From Phosphoribacter sp035448065 (GTDB taxonomy: Bacteria > Actinomycetota > Actinomycetes > Actinomycetales > Dermatophilaceae): 19,553 bases of DNA. The translations under genes were made by a program, and so were the position numbers. Under the pieces are notes generated by a model. The model made no database searches. It worked only from the letters and a program-made list of their open reading frames with translations, and was not told where the DNA came from. Below, piece by piece: positions 1 through 7,257 of this stretch; the stretch's first letter is position 1, and each line of letters begins with the position of its first letter. The stretch spans positions 1-19,553 of the forward strand of contig DAOTIG010000057.1 of the NCBI GenBank assembly GCA_035448065.1, read 5' to 3'.

Positions 1-1
1 C

Positions 2-919
2 CCGCTGCTGCTCACCGGTCTCGCCGCGGCCGCGGCATTCAAGATGGGGCTGTTCAACATCGGTGGCCAGGGCCAGTTCGTCCTCGGCGCGGTCGCGGCC
101 TCGGGTGTCGGCCTGGCGCTCGACGGGGTGTCCGGCTTCGTCACCATCCCGCTGATGATCCTCGCCGGCATGCTCGCCGGCGGCCTGTGGGCCGCGATCC
201 CGGGCTTCTTCCGGGTGCGCTTCGGCACCAACGAGGTCATCACGACACTCATGCTCAACTACGTCGCGGCCAACCTCGCGTCCTACCTCATCTTCGGCTC
301 CGAGTCCTTCTGGCGGCTGCTCACCGGCAGCGGCAAGGTCTTCCCGCAGGGCAAGCCGGTCGGCGAGGATGCCGTGTGGCCGGCCTTCGGTGGCGGCGGC
401 CTCAACCTGCCGCTGGGCTTCCTGCTCGGCTGCGTCGCGGCCGTCGGGCTGTGGGCGCTCTACCGCTACACCCGCTTCGGCTTCGAGGTCGGCGTCGTCA
501 GCGACTCGCCGGAGGCGGCTCGGTATGCCGGGATCAGCGTCCCGCGCACGTCGCTCGCCATCATGACGCTCTCGGGTGCGCTCGCCGGGCTCGGCGGCGC
601 CAGCGACATCGGCGACATCCGGCACACCCTGGACCCCAAGGGCCTGGGCCAGACCGGCTACGGCTACACCGGCATCGTCGTCGCGGCCCTGGCCCGGTGG
701 AACCCCATCGCCGTCGTCCCGGTCTCGCTGTTGCTCGGTGCCCTGGCCAACGCCGGGCGGTCGCTGCAGGGCGAGTCCTTCCCGGCCGGCCTGGTCGGCC
801 TGCTGCAGGGGCTGCTGCTCTTCTGTGCGGTCTCCGGCGAGTTCCTCACCCGGTATCGGGTGCGGCGGGCGACTGCTCGGCCGGCCACCGCCGCCGAGGT
901 GGAGGCCCAGGCCGCATGA
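2..919 (+). CDS. ABC transporter permease, BMP-type nucleoside/sugar importer (5' partial)
   Basis: This is an inner-membrane permease of the branched-chain/BMP-associated ABC importer family, the NupP/YufP type that takes up nucleosides or related sugars. The reading frame is already open at base 2, and its first visible residues (PLLLTGLAAAAAFK) fit the family's usual stretch just before the conserved GLFNIGGQGQF segment at base 44. The true start is therefore upstream of the window and the ATG at 44 is internal. About 305 residues are visible, with several hydrophobic helices and the family-like segment FGTNEVITTLMLNYVA. The stop overlaps the start of the next permease (ATGA), so the two are translationally coupled and probably form a heterodimer. 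The ATPase and lipoprotein genes would be expected to the left. Substrate is inferred from family only. Confidence 0.88.
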   Translation, partial: PLLLTGLAAAAAFKMGLFNIGGQGQFVLGAVAASGVGLALDGVSGFVTIPLMILAGMLAGGLWAAIPGFFRVRFGTNEVITTLMLNYVAANLASYLIFGSESFWRLLTGSGKVFPQGKPVGEDAVWPAFGGGGLNLPLGFLLGCVAAVGLWALYRYTRFGFEVGVVSDSPEAARYAGISVPRTSLAIMTLSGALAGLGGASDIGDIRHTLDPKGLGQTGYGYTGIVVAALARWNPIAVVPVSLLLGALANAGRSLQGESFPAGLVGLLQGLLLFCAVSGEFLTRYRVRRATARPATAAEVEAQAA

Positions 920-1872
920 ACGACACCCTGCTCATGGTCGTGCTCGTGTCGGCGATCTTCTACGGCACCCCGCTGCTCATCGCTGCGCTCGGCGAGGTGC
1001 TCGCCGAGCGCTCGGGCGTGCTCAACCTCGGCGTCGAGGGCATGATGCTGATGGGCGCGGTCGTCGCGTCGGTGACCTCGGCCCGGATGGGCGGCCCCAG
1101 CTGGCTGGTCCTGCTGCTCGCGGCCCTGGCCGCGATGGCCGCCGGTGTGGGGACGTCACTGCTGCACGCGATCGCGACGATCACCCTGCGGGTCAACCAG
1201 ACGGTGAGCGGCCTGGCGCTGACCATCCTGGCCGGTGCGGCTGGGCTGTCGTCCTACCTCGCCAACGTCTGGAAGCTCAAGGACCCGGTCCCCCACCAGT
1301 TCAGCCCGATGAACCTCTTCGGGCTCAAGGACCTCCCGGTCGTCGGGCCGCTGCTGTTCAACCAGACCCTGCTCACCTACGTCTCCTGGGTCCTCGTCAC
1401 CGTCTGCTCGTGGTACCTCTTCCGCACCCGGGCCGGGCTCAACCTGCGCTCGGTGGGAGAGTCGCCGTCGACCGCCGACGCGATGGGGCTCGACGTCATC
1501 CGCACCCGATACGCGCACACCCTCGTCGGCGGCGCCTTCGCCGGCCTCGCCGGGGCCGCCTTCTCGCTGTCCATCGTGCCCACCTGGGTCGACGGGATGA
1601 CCGCGGGTCGGGGCTGGATCGCGCTGGCCCTGGTCATCTTCGGCTTCTGGCGGCCAACCTGGGTGATGATCGGGGCCTACCTGTTCGGGGCGCTGGCCAG
1701 CCTCAGCCTGATCCTGCAGGCGCGGGGCGTGGCGATCGCCCCCGAGATCCTCGACTCGATCCCCTACCTGATGACCGTCGTCGTGCTCGTCGTCGTGTCG
1801 GCCGGCTGGTCCAGCCGCAAGCTCTCGGCGCCCGATGCCCTCGGCACGGCCTACGAGCGCGAGGCCCGCTGA
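916..1872 (+). CDS. ABC transporter permease, BMP-type nucleoside/sugar importer (second subunit)
   Basis: This is the second membrane subunit of the importer, NupQ/YufQ-like, 318 residues. The ATG at 916 overlaps the stop of the first permease in an ATGA arrangement, which decides the start; the longer open frame upstream is only the out-of-frame shadow of the first permease. The family signature GEVLAERSGVLNLGVEGMM lies near residues 23-41, followed by repeated hydrophobic helices to the C-terminus (residues about 290-305). The segment LNLRSVGESPSTADAMGLDV near residue 175 corresponds to the cytoplasmic loop thought to contact the ATPase in this family. No salvage enzyme such as cytidine deaminase or thymidine phosphorylase follows, although these often accompany such importers, so the substrate stays open. 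Confidence 0.9.
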   Translation: MNDTLLMVVLVSAIFYGTPLLIAALGEVLAERSGVLNLGVEGMMLMGAVVASVTSARMGGPSWLVLLLAALAAMAAGVGTSLLHAIATITLRVNQTVSGLALTILAGAAGLSSYLANVWKLKDPVPHQFSPMNLFGLKDLPVVGPLLFNQTLLTYVSWVLVTVCSWYLFRTRAGLNLRSVGESPSTADAMGLDVIRTRYAHTLVGGAFAGLAGAAFSLSIVPTWVDGMTAGRGWIALALVIFGFWRPTWVMIGAYLFGALASLSLILQARGVAIAPEILDSIPYLMTVVVLVVVSAGWSSRKLSAPDALGTAYEREAR

Positions 1873-1886
1873 GCCCCTTCGTGGGC

Positions 1887-1918
1887 GAGCGGGTGCACGG
1901 GTGAGCGGGTGCACGGGT
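1887..1918 (+). repeat. Two perfect tandem copies of a 16-bp unit
   Basis: The unit GAGCGGGTGCACGGGT occurs at 1887-1902 and again, immediately adjoining and identical, at 1903-1918. It lies between the permease stop and the -10 box of the next gene, covering the place where a -35 region or an operator would be. The function is unknown. Confidence 0.8.
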
Positions 1919-1923
1919 CGGGT

Positions 1924-1936
1924 TAGGCTGCCCGGG
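1924..1936 (+). promoter_or_regulatory. -10 box for a leaderless transcript
   Basis: TAGGCT at 1924-1929 fits the actinobacterial TANNNT -10 element. The GTG start codon begins 6 nt after the box, about where transcription would begin, and there is no Shine-Dalgarno sequence. This is the usual geometry of a leaderless actinobacterial mRNA. The -35 region is not recognisable and is occupied by the 16-bp tandem repeat. Confidence 0.6.
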
Positions 1937-2286
1937 TGAGCGAGAGACCAGGAGCCAGCGGCCCGGCCGAGGGCGACCACCGCACCGACCGGCCTCCGCT
2001 CGATGCCCGGCCACACCTCGATGCCCGGCCACACCTCGATGCCCGGCCACAGCTCGATGCCCGGCCACAGCTCGATGCCCGGACTCCGCTGCACGTGCCG
2101 ACCGGTCCGGTCATCGCGGTCGGCAACGCTCTCTGGGCCGTGGCGCTCGTCGTCTGCCTGGTGGTCCCCGAGCTGCACACCGGCGAGCGCCGGTGGTGGC
2201 CGTGGACCTGCGTCGCCGGGCTCGGGTTGGGCGCCTTCGCCTGGGCCTACATCCGCCGCGGCCGGGGCAACGCTCAGGACGCCTGA
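1936..2286 (+). CDS. DUF2530 family small membrane protein with N-terminal tandem repeat
   Basis: The product has 116 residues. The C-terminal half carries two hydrophobic helices (VIAVGNALWAVALVVCLVV and a second around CVAGLGLGAFAWAYI) separated by a Trp-rich turn and followed by a basic RRGRG end; this arrangement matches the actinobacterial DUF2530 family, whose function is unknown. The N-terminal 50 residues are hydrophilic and dominated by five LDARPx repeats encoded by an 18-bp tandem array, which is not a usual part of the family and is probably a lineage-specific expansion. The GTG start is chosen because a -10 box lies 6 nt upstream and the family's N-terminus is short. It converges on the DUF3027 gene. 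DUF2530 and DUF3027 genes are commonly close neighbours in actinobacteria (recalled, not checked). Confidence 0.75.
   Translation: MSERPGASGPAEGDHRTDRPPLDARPHLDARPHLDARPQLDARPQLDARTPLHVPTGPVIAVGNALWAVALVVCLVVPELHTGERRWWPWTCVAGLGLGAFAWAYIRRGRGNAQDA
1999..2088 (+). repeat. 18-bp minisatellite, five units, in frame
   Basis: The unit CTCGATGCCCGGCCACAC starts at 1999, 2017, 2035, 2053 and 2071. Units 1-2 are identical, units 3-4 carry CAG instead of CAC at the last codon (His to Gln), and unit 5 is degenerate at its 3' end. Each unit encodes L-D-A-R-P-H/Q, so copy-number change would not disturb the reading frame. Confidence 0.9.
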
Positions 2287-2343
2287 CCAGCACCCGCCGA
2301 GCTGAGCAGGTGCGCGCAGGACCACGGCGCTATGCCGCGCGAT

Positions 2344-2400
2344 TACGCTCTGGTGGAGGAGCCCACCAACGCATCTGGTGGAGGAGCCCACCAGAGCGTA
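2344..2400. terminator. Stem-loop between convergent genes, probable bidirectional terminator
   Basis: TACGCTCTGGTGG at 2344-2356 is the exact reverse complement of 2388-2400, giving a 13-bp outer stem. The interior holds a 20-bp direct repeat (2350-2369 and 2374-2393), each copy of which can itself fold (TGGTGG with CCACCA), so one large cruciform or two small hairpins are alternatives. It lies between the ends of the DUF2530 gene (2286) and the minus-strand DUF3027 gene (2443). There is no U tract, as is common in high-GC actinobacteria. The termination role is inferred. Confidence 0.6.
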
Positions 2401-2442
2401 TCGACGGGAAGGGCATGGTCCCCGACCGCGTCAACCGACGGC

Positions 2443-3411
2443 TCAGGCCTCGGGCTGATGATCGACGAGCTCACCCACAGGCAGGTCCACAGGCATGTCC
2501 TGCTCAGCCGTGGCATCGCCCGCCGCCGCTTCGTTCAGGTCGGCCTGCTCGCCCGCCTCGGTCTCACCGCTCGCCTCGGTCTCACCGCTCGCCTCGGTCT
2601 CACCGCTCGCCTCGGCCTGACCGCTCGCCTCGGCCTGACCGCTCGCCTCGGCCTGACCGCTCAGCAGCTCACGCGGCTCGACGTCGATGGCCAGCTCGTC
2701 GACGATCGGCTCCGGCATCGGCACGCTCGCGATCGGCTCCGCGTCGACCTCTGAGTGCGCTCCGCACCCGTGGTCGATCGACACGACCTTGCCGTCCGAC
2801 GGCGACCACTCGTTGGCGCACACCCCGAAGGTCCGGCGCAGCGCCCCCGCCATCGGCAGGAAGTAGCCACACGTCGCGCACGGCTCCGGTGCCTTCTCGG
2901 CCAGCTCGGTCCGCGGTCCGTGCTCACCGGCATACCAGCGCTCGGCCGCGGCGGCCCGCCCCTCGGGCGACAGCACCCGCTTGCGGCCCAGCCCGAGCTC
3001 CTCGAGCGCGAGCCGGTCGGCCTCCTCGTCACCCGTCGCCTCGAAGCCCGCCTGCAGGTTGGGATCCTCCGCCCGATAGGGCAGCAGGTCGCCGACCCCG
3101 AGATCCCCGGGCGCGATCCGCTCCGAGTAGGGCACCCACTCCGGCGCGAGGATCGCGTCCGCGCCGGGCAGCAGCGAGGCCTCGCACACCGTCGCGACCT
3201 TCTGCCGCGGCGCTCGGGCGACCGTCACCGCCCACCGCCAGCCGACATAGCCGCTGGACTCGCAGGCGAAGTAGTGGGTGGCCAGCCGCTCGGCATCCAT
3301 CCGGCACTCGACGTGCTCGCCGACCGCGCCCGGCTCGGCGATGTCGACGGCAGCCTCGCGGGCCAGCTCGACCGCACCGACGAGGGTCGCGTCCGACGTG
3401 ACGTCGATCAT
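2443..3411 (-). CDS. DUF3027 family protein, putative zinc-binding, with C-terminal repeats
   Basis: The product has 322 residues and no assigned function. The body matches the actinobacterial DUF3027 family: an N-terminal region with SSGYVGWRWAVTVAR (residues 52-66), a middle LAPEWVPYSERIAPGDLGVGD, and a C-terminal cluster of likely metal ligands (C178, C181, C198, H214, C216, H219) around FGVCANEWSPSDG and DHGCGAHSE. The start ATG at 3411 shares its A with the stop of the cold-shock gene (TGATG), with GGAGG just upstream, so translation is coupled. The last 90 residues are acidic and contain six repeats, SGQAEA three times then SGETEA three times, encoded by an 18-bp tandem array; this tail is likely disordered. 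The link with a nucleic-acid-binding cold-shock protein suggests, but does not show, a role in RNA or DNA metabolism. Confidence 0.85.
   Translation of the reverse strand: MIDVTSDATLVGAVELAREAAVDIAEPGAVGEHVECRMDAERLATHYFACESSGYVGWRWAVTVARAPRQKVATVCEASLLPGADAILAPEWVPYSERIAPGDLGVGDLLPYRAEDPNLQAGFEATGDEEADRLALEELGLGRKRVLSPEGRAAAAERWYAGEHGPRTELAEKAPEPCATCGYFLPMAGALRRTFGVCANEWSPSDGKVVSIDHGCGAHSEVDAEPIASVPMPEPIVDELAIDVEPRELLSGQAEASGQAEASGQAEASGETEASGETEASGETEAGEQADLNEAAAGDATAEQDMPVDLPVGELVDHQPEA
2555..2662 (-). repeat. 18-bp minisatellite, six units, in the DUF3027 tail
   Basis: Six adjoining 18-bp units occupy 2555-2572, 2573-2590, 2591-2608, 2609-2626, 2627-2644 and 2645-2662. Units 1-3 (GCCTCGGTCTCACCGCTC on the plus strand) encode SGETEA and units 4-6 (GCCTCGGCCTGACCGCTC) encode SGQAEA on the minus strand. 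Units are identical within each half, which indicates recent slippage or conversion. Confidence 0.9.
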
Positions 3412-3803
3412 CAGGCCTCCAGGTCGGCGGCCACCGCGCGCAGCACCTGAGCGACCTTGTGTGCGTGCTGCTTGTCGGGGTACTTGCCCCGCCGCAGCGA
3501 CTCGGACGTCCCGTCGAGCAGCTTGATGAGGTCCTCGACGATGACGACCATGTCCTCGGTCGGCTTGCGATGCGCGGCGCGCTGGGCGGCCGCGACCGAC
3601 GGAGGCGCCTCGAGCACCTTGACCGCCATCGCCTGCGCCCCGCGTCGACCGTCGACGACGCTGAACTCGACCCGCGTGCCGCCCTTGACCGTCGCGCCCT
3701 CGGGCAGCGCGTTGGCGTGCACGAAGACGTCGCCTCCGTCGTCGTCGGAGATGAAGCCGAAGCCCTTCTCGGCGTCGTACCACTTGACCTTGCCCGTCGG
3801 CAC
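3411..3803 (-). CDS. Cold-shock domain protein with C-terminal extension
   Basis: The product has 130 residues. It begins with a complete cold-shock domain (residues 1-65) with RNP1 KGFGFI (13-18) and RNP2 VFVHA (26-30), aromatic surface residues W8, F15, F17 and F27, and so should bind single-stranded RNA or DNA as a chaperone. A further 65 residues (EDMVVIVEDLIKLLDGTSESLRRGKYPDKQ region) form a helical extension like that in long actinobacterial CspB proteins of about 135 residues. I chose the GTG at 3803 because family members begin close to PTGKVKWYD; a second GTG three codons upstream (3812) is possible. A -10 box TAGGCT lies about 70 nt upstream. The 3' end overlaps the DUF3027 start. 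The gene is divergent from the XPB-partner gene. Confidence 0.88.
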   Translation of the reverse strand: MPTGKVKWYDAEKGFGFISDDDGGDVFVHANALPEGATVKGGTRVEFSVVDGRRGAQAMAVKVLEAPPSVAAAQRAAHRKPTEDMVVIVEDLIKLLDGTSESLRRGKYPDKQHAHKVAQVLRAVAADLEA

Positions 3804-3870
3804 CTGCGTCACCTCGTGCTCGTACCGGCCTGCGGTGACCGGCTCCTCGCGCGGCTCTCGCGCACCTCCC

Positions 3871-3876
3871 AGCCTA
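3871..3876 (-). promoter_or_regulatory. Putative -10 box of the cold-shock gene
   Basis: Reading leftward, TAGGCT is present at 3876-3871, the same hexamer that precedes the DUF2530 gene. Transcription starting near 3864 would give a 5' leader of about 60 nt, in keeping with the structured leaders of cold-shock mRNAs. No convincing -35 box is seen; the octamer GTATGCCG (3895-3902) lies in that area. Confidence 0.45.
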
Positions 3877-3921
3877 GTGGTGGAGCGCAAGCGGGTATGC
3901 CGCGAGACGGCACCTGGGTGC

Positions 3922-3933
3922 GAGGATGGTCCG
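3922..3933 (+). promoter_or_regulatory. Putative -10 box, leaderless, for the XPB-partner gene
   Basis: GAGGAT at 3922-3927, one base from the TANNNT consensus, ends 6 nt before the ATG at 3934. There is no Shine-Dalgarno sequence. The geometry matches the leaderless start of the DUF2530 gene. It faces away from the cold-shock promoter across about 45 bp. Confidence 0.4.
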
Positions 3934-6168
3934 ATGCCCAGCCGCAGCCTCGCCGACGACCTGCGGGCCCGCAGCGACGACGAGCTCGCGGCGCTGCTCG
4001 TCGCCCGCCCCGACCTCGCCCGCCCGGCGCCGGCCGACCTGCCCGCGCTGGCCGCCCGCGCGGCATCCGGTCCGAGCGCTCGGCGGGTCGTCGAGCGTCT
4101 CGACCGCGGCCTGCTGCAGACCCTGCAGGCCGTCGTGGTCGCCGAGGACGCCGTCGGGCACGCGACCGAGCAGACCGTCGCCACCCTGCTCGGCGCCCCG
4201 GCCGGGGATCGGCTCGCCCACCTGGGGGCGCTCGCGGTCCTCTGGCGCAGCGCCGAGGGCTGGCAGGTCGTGCGCGCGGCCGCCGAGGCGCTCGGACCGC
4301 ATCCGGCCGGGCTCGGCATCCGCGCCGCCGAGGTCCCGGCCCGTCAGCCCGCGGCCGCCCCGCCCCTCGACCGCCTCGGCGAGCTGCTCGCCGACGCCCC
4401 CGCGTCGGCTCGGGCGATCCTCGACCGGCTCACCTGGGGGCCGCCGCTGGCGAGCGTGCCCGCGACCGGTCCGGCGCGGGAGGGCGCCGACTGGCTGCTC
4501 GGCACCGGCCTGGTCGCCCCGAGCGGCGTCGGGCACGTCTGCCTGGTCCGCGAGGTGGCCCTCGCCCTGCGCAGCGGGCGGCTGCATCGCGATCCGCAGC
4601 TCGAGCCCCCCGACCTCGACGGCACCCAGCTCGAGCAGACCCAGGTCGACCGAGCGGGCGGGGCTGCCGCGCGCGACCTGCTCTCGCACGTCGAGGAGCT
4701 GGCCGCCCGGTGGAGCCGCACCCCGCCCCGGGTGCTGCGCTCCGGCGGACTCGGCGTCCGCGACCTCGCCCTCGTCGCCCGCCAGCTCGACGTCGACAGC
4801 GGGTATGCCGCCTGGCTCGTCCACCTCTTGCACGACGCCCGCCTCATCGCCGACGACGGCGACCCCGACGCGCCCGTGTGGGCGCCGACCGGGGACCTCG
4901 ACACCTGGTCGGGCCGGCCGGCCGCGGACCGGTGGGCGGTGCTCGCGCAGGCGTGGCTGGGCGGCACGCGCGCGGCATACCTCGTGGGCGGTCGTGACTC
5001 CGGCAGCGCGGTGACGGCGCTGTCGCCCGAGACCCAGTGGCCCCCGGTGCGGGCCCACCGCACCGACGTGCTCGACGAGCTGGCCGGCCTCGAGCCGGGC
5101 TGGGCCCCGACCCCGGCGACCCTGCTCGCCCGGATCGCGTGGCGCCGCCCGTTGCGTGACCCGGAGACCGGAGCGCGGTCCGGTGCGGCGGTGCTGCAGG
5201 AGGCCGACTGGCTCGGGGTCACCGGGCTCGGAGCGCTGACGAGCGCCGGTCGGGTGCTCCGCGACGGCGGCGATCTCGTCGCCGCTGCCGAGGCGCAGCT
5301 GCCCGCGGCAGTCGACCACGTGCTGCTGCAGGCTGACCTCACGGCGATCGCCCCCGGGCCGCTCGACGGCGAGCTCGGCCGCTTCATGCGCCTCGTCAGC
5401 GACGTCGAGTCCCGCGGCGGCGCAACGGTATTGCGCTTCTCTGCCGAGTCGGTACGCCGAGCCTTCGACGCCGGCTGGGTCGCTGACGACGTGCTCGCCC
5501 GGCTCGCCGAGAGCAGCCGCACGCCGGTGCCGCAGCCGCTGGACTACCTCGTCCGCGACGTCGCCCGCCGGCACGGCCTGACGCGGGTCGGTGGCGCCAC
5601 GGCATACCTGCGATCGGACGACGAGGCGGTGCTCGCCGCGATGCTCGCCGATCGCGCGCTGGCCCCGGCGTTGCTGCGCCGGATCGCGCCCACCGTGCTT
5701 GTGTCACGGGCCGAGCCCGGTGTGCTCGTCGACCTCCTGCGGTCGGCCGGATACGCCCCCGCGCACGAGGCCTTCGACGGCACCCTCGTCGTCGCCGAGG
5801 CGACCGCGCGGCGAGCCCGGCCACGCCGAAACACGATCGCCCGCGAGCCGGTCACCACTGTCGTCGACACCGCGCTGGCCCGGTCGGTCGTCACCGCACT
5901 GCGGGCCGCGCCACCCCGCCCGGCCGCCGGCGCCTCCGCTGCCGCCGTGCTGGCCGGGGATCCGGCCGACGTTGCGGCGCTGCTGCGCCGTGCGTCGAGC
6001 GACGCGATGGCGGTGTGGATCGGCTATGCCGACGGCAACGGACGCACCACGCGGCACCTCGTGCGGCCGGTGCGGATCGACGGCGGCCGCGTGTATGCCG
6101 TGTCCGGCGAGTCCGACGCCGAGCAGGTCTACCTGCTGCACCGGATCACCGGGGCCGCCCCGAGCTGA
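3934..6168 (+). CDS. XPB-partner protein: helicase-associated domain with WYL-like C-terminus
   Basis: The product has 744 residues and no helicase motifs of its own. Residues 460-570 (starting VDHVLLQADLTAI) align by eye with residues 5-115 of the XPB helicase at 8717, the helicase-associated domain (Helicase_C_3 type) found in bacterial XPB proteins. The N-terminal 450 residues are Ala/Arg/Leu-rich helical repeats with winged-helix-like segments. Residues 692-740 (WIGYADGNGRTTRHLVRPVRIDGG) look like a WYL-type ligand- or nucleic-acid-binding fold. Homologues sit next to XPB in other actinobacteria (Rv0862c/Rv0861c in Mycobacterium tuberculosis, from memory), which suggests a DNA repair or helicase-regulating role. 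The ATG at 3934 is preferred over the long open frame upstream, which lies opposite the cold-shock gene. Confidence 0.85.
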   Translation: MPSRSLADDLRARSDDELAALLVARPDLARPAPADLPALAARAASGPSARRVVERLDRGLLQTLQAVVVAEDAVGHATEQTVATLLGAPAGDRLAHLGALAVLWRSAEGWQVVRAAAEALGPHPAGLGIRAAEVPARQPAAAPPLDRLGELLADAPASARAILDRLTWGPPLASVPATGPAREGADWLLGTGLVAPSGVGHVCLVREVALALRSGRLHRDPQLEPPDLDGTQLEQTQVDRAGGAAARDLLSHVEELAARWSRTPPRVLRSGGLGVRDLALVARQLDVDSGYAAWLVHLLHDARLIADDGDPDAPVWAPTGDLDTWSGRPAADRWAVLAQAWLGGTRAAYLVGGRDSGSAVTALSPETQWPPVRAHRTDVLDELAGLEPGWAPTPATLLARIAWRRPLRDPETGARSGAAVLQEADWLGVTGLGALTSAGRVLRDGGDLVAAAEAQLPAAVDHVLLQADLTAIAPGPLDGELGRFMRLVSDVESRGGATVLRFSAESVRRAFDAGWVADDVLARLAESSRTPVPQPLDYLVRDVARRHGLTRVGGATAYLRSDDEAVLAAMLADRALAPALLRRIAPTVLVSRAEPGVLVDLLRSAGYAPAHEAFDGTLVVAEATARRARPRRNTIAREPVTTVVDTALARSVVTALRAAPPRPAAGASAAAVLAGDPADVAALLRRASSDAMAVWIGYADGNGRTTRHLVRPVRIDGGRVYAVSGESDAEQVYLLHRITGAAPS

Positions 6169-6201
6169 CCGCCGGGCCTGAGCGACCGACCTCAGCCGTC
6201 G

Positions 6202-7134
6202 TCAGCTCCCGGTCAGCGCCCGGACGACCCGCGACGGCGACGGACGGCCCAGCTCACCCGCCAGCCAGCGGCTGGTCTCGACGAGCGCGGGCAGGTCGAC
6301 CCCCGTCTGCACGCCGGCGCCGTGCAACGCCCAGACCAGGTCCTCAGTGGCGAGGTTGCCGGTGGCGCTCTTGGCGTAGGGACAGCCGCCCAGGCCGCCG
6401 GCCGACGAGTCGACGATGGTCACCCCGTCACGCAGCGCGGCCAGCGTGTTGGCGAGGGCCTGGCCGTAGGTGTCGTGGAAGTGCACGGCGATCCGCTCTC
6501 GGCCGATGCCGACCCGGTCCAGGCCGTCGAGCAGGGCATGCACCTGGCCGGTGGTGGCGACGCCGATGGTGTCGCCGAGCGAGAGCTCGTCGCAGCCGAG
6601 GTCCATGAGCGACTGGGCGGCGGCGACGACCTGGCCGGTGGGCACGTCCCCCTCCCACGGGTCGCCGAAGCACATCGACACGTACGCCCGCACCCACAGC
6701 CCCGCCTCGCGGGCCTGCTGCACGACCGGCGCGAACATCGCCACCGACTCGGCCATCGACCGGCCCAGGTTGCGCTGGGCGAAGGTCTCGGTGGCGCTGC
6801 CGAAGATCGCGATGGCTTGGCAGCCCGCCGCGAGCGCACGATCCAAGCCACGCACGTTGGGCACAAGCACCGGCCGGTCGCGGCCGACGCCTGCCGGGCC
6901 CAGCAGTGCGAGCACCTCGGCGGCGTCGGCCAGCTGCGGCACCCACTGCGGGTTGACGAAGGAGGTCGTCTCGATCGTGCCGAGACCGGCGGCGCCGAGC
7001 CGGCGGATCAGCTCGGCCTTCGTCGCGGCGGGCACGATGCCGGACTCGTTCTGCAGGCCGTCGCGAGCGCCGACCTCGTAGATCCGCACCTGGGGCGGGA
7101 GGCTAGGGTCACGCTCGAGCTGGGGTGATCGCAT
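6202..7134 (-). CDS. mvaB: Hydroxymethylglutaryl-CoA lyase
   Basis: This cytoplasmic enzyme cleaves 3-hydroxy-3-methylglutaryl-CoA to acetoacetate and acetyl-CoA, the last step of leucine breakdown. It has 310 residues, the normal length of the bacterial enzyme. The TIM-barrel signature EVGARDGLQNE carries the catalytic Arg24 and metal-binding Asp25; later come FVNPQWVPQLADA, HFHDTYGQALANT with the metal-binding HxH pair, and GLGGCPYAKSATGNLATED with the catalytic loop Cys. These features distinguish it from other DRE-TIM enzymes such as homocitrate synthase. A strong ribosome site (GGAGGAG at 7145-7139) precedes the ATG at 7134. It stands alone, antisense to its neighbours, with no other leucine-catabolic genes beside it, so its partners must be elsewhere. 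Expression is probably from the region shared with the divergent gene at 7258. Confidence 0.95.
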   Translation of the reverse strand: MRSPQLERDPSLPPQVRIYEVGARDGLQNESGIVPAATKAELIRRLGAAGLGTIETTSFVNPQWVPQLADAAEVLALLGPAGVGRDRPVLVPNVRGLDRALAAGCQAIAIFGSATETFAQRNLGRSMAESVAMFAPVVQQAREAGLWVRAYVSMCFGDPWEGDVPTGQVVAAAQSLMDLGCDELSLGDTIGVATTGQVHALLDGLDRVGIGRERIAVHFHDTYGQALANTLAALRDGVTIVDSSAGGLGGCPYAKSATGNLATEDLVWALHGAGVQTGVDLPALVETSRWLAGELGRPSPSRVVRALTGS

Positions 7135-7221
7135 GGTGCTCCTCCGGTGGCAACGGGCTCCGTCGATCGGCAGCACATTCTCGCAGCACAGCCGAGTCGG
7201 GTGTGCCGCGACGTGAGCGAG

Positions 7222-7252
7222 TAGTCTCGCCCGCAGGAACCGTCAGGGAGGG
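7222..7252 (+). promoter_or_regulatory. -10 box and strong ribosome site for the SPYGQ-repeat gene
   Basis: TAGTCT at 7222-7227 fits the TANNNT -10 consensus, and AGGGAGGG at 7245-7252 is a strong Shine-Dalgarno sequence ending 5 nt before the ATG at 7258. The predicted leader is about 24 nt. No -35 consensus was recognised. The rest of the 7135-7257 gap holds the divergent ribosome site of the HMG-CoA lyase gene. Confidence 0.55.
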
Positions 7253-7257
7253 CGTCA

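Noticed and set aside
187..915. Upstream in-frame extension of the second permease
   Set aside because: It overlaps the first permease out of frame and gives an Arg/Pro-rich sequence; the family N-terminus begins at the ATG at 916.
3457..3933. Upstream extension of the XPB-partner frame
   Set aside because: It runs antisense through the cold-shock gene; homologous sequence begins only at MPSRSLADDL, next to a -10-like box.
3783..4319. Upstream extension of the cold-shock frame
   Set aside because: Cold-shock proteins begin within a few residues of GKVKWY; the upstream part is opposite the start of the XPB-partner gene and has low-complexity shadow composition.
6169..6201. Terminator between the XPB-partner and HMG-CoA lyase genes
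   Set aside because: Only a 5-bp stem can be drawn in the 33-bp gap, which is too weak to call.
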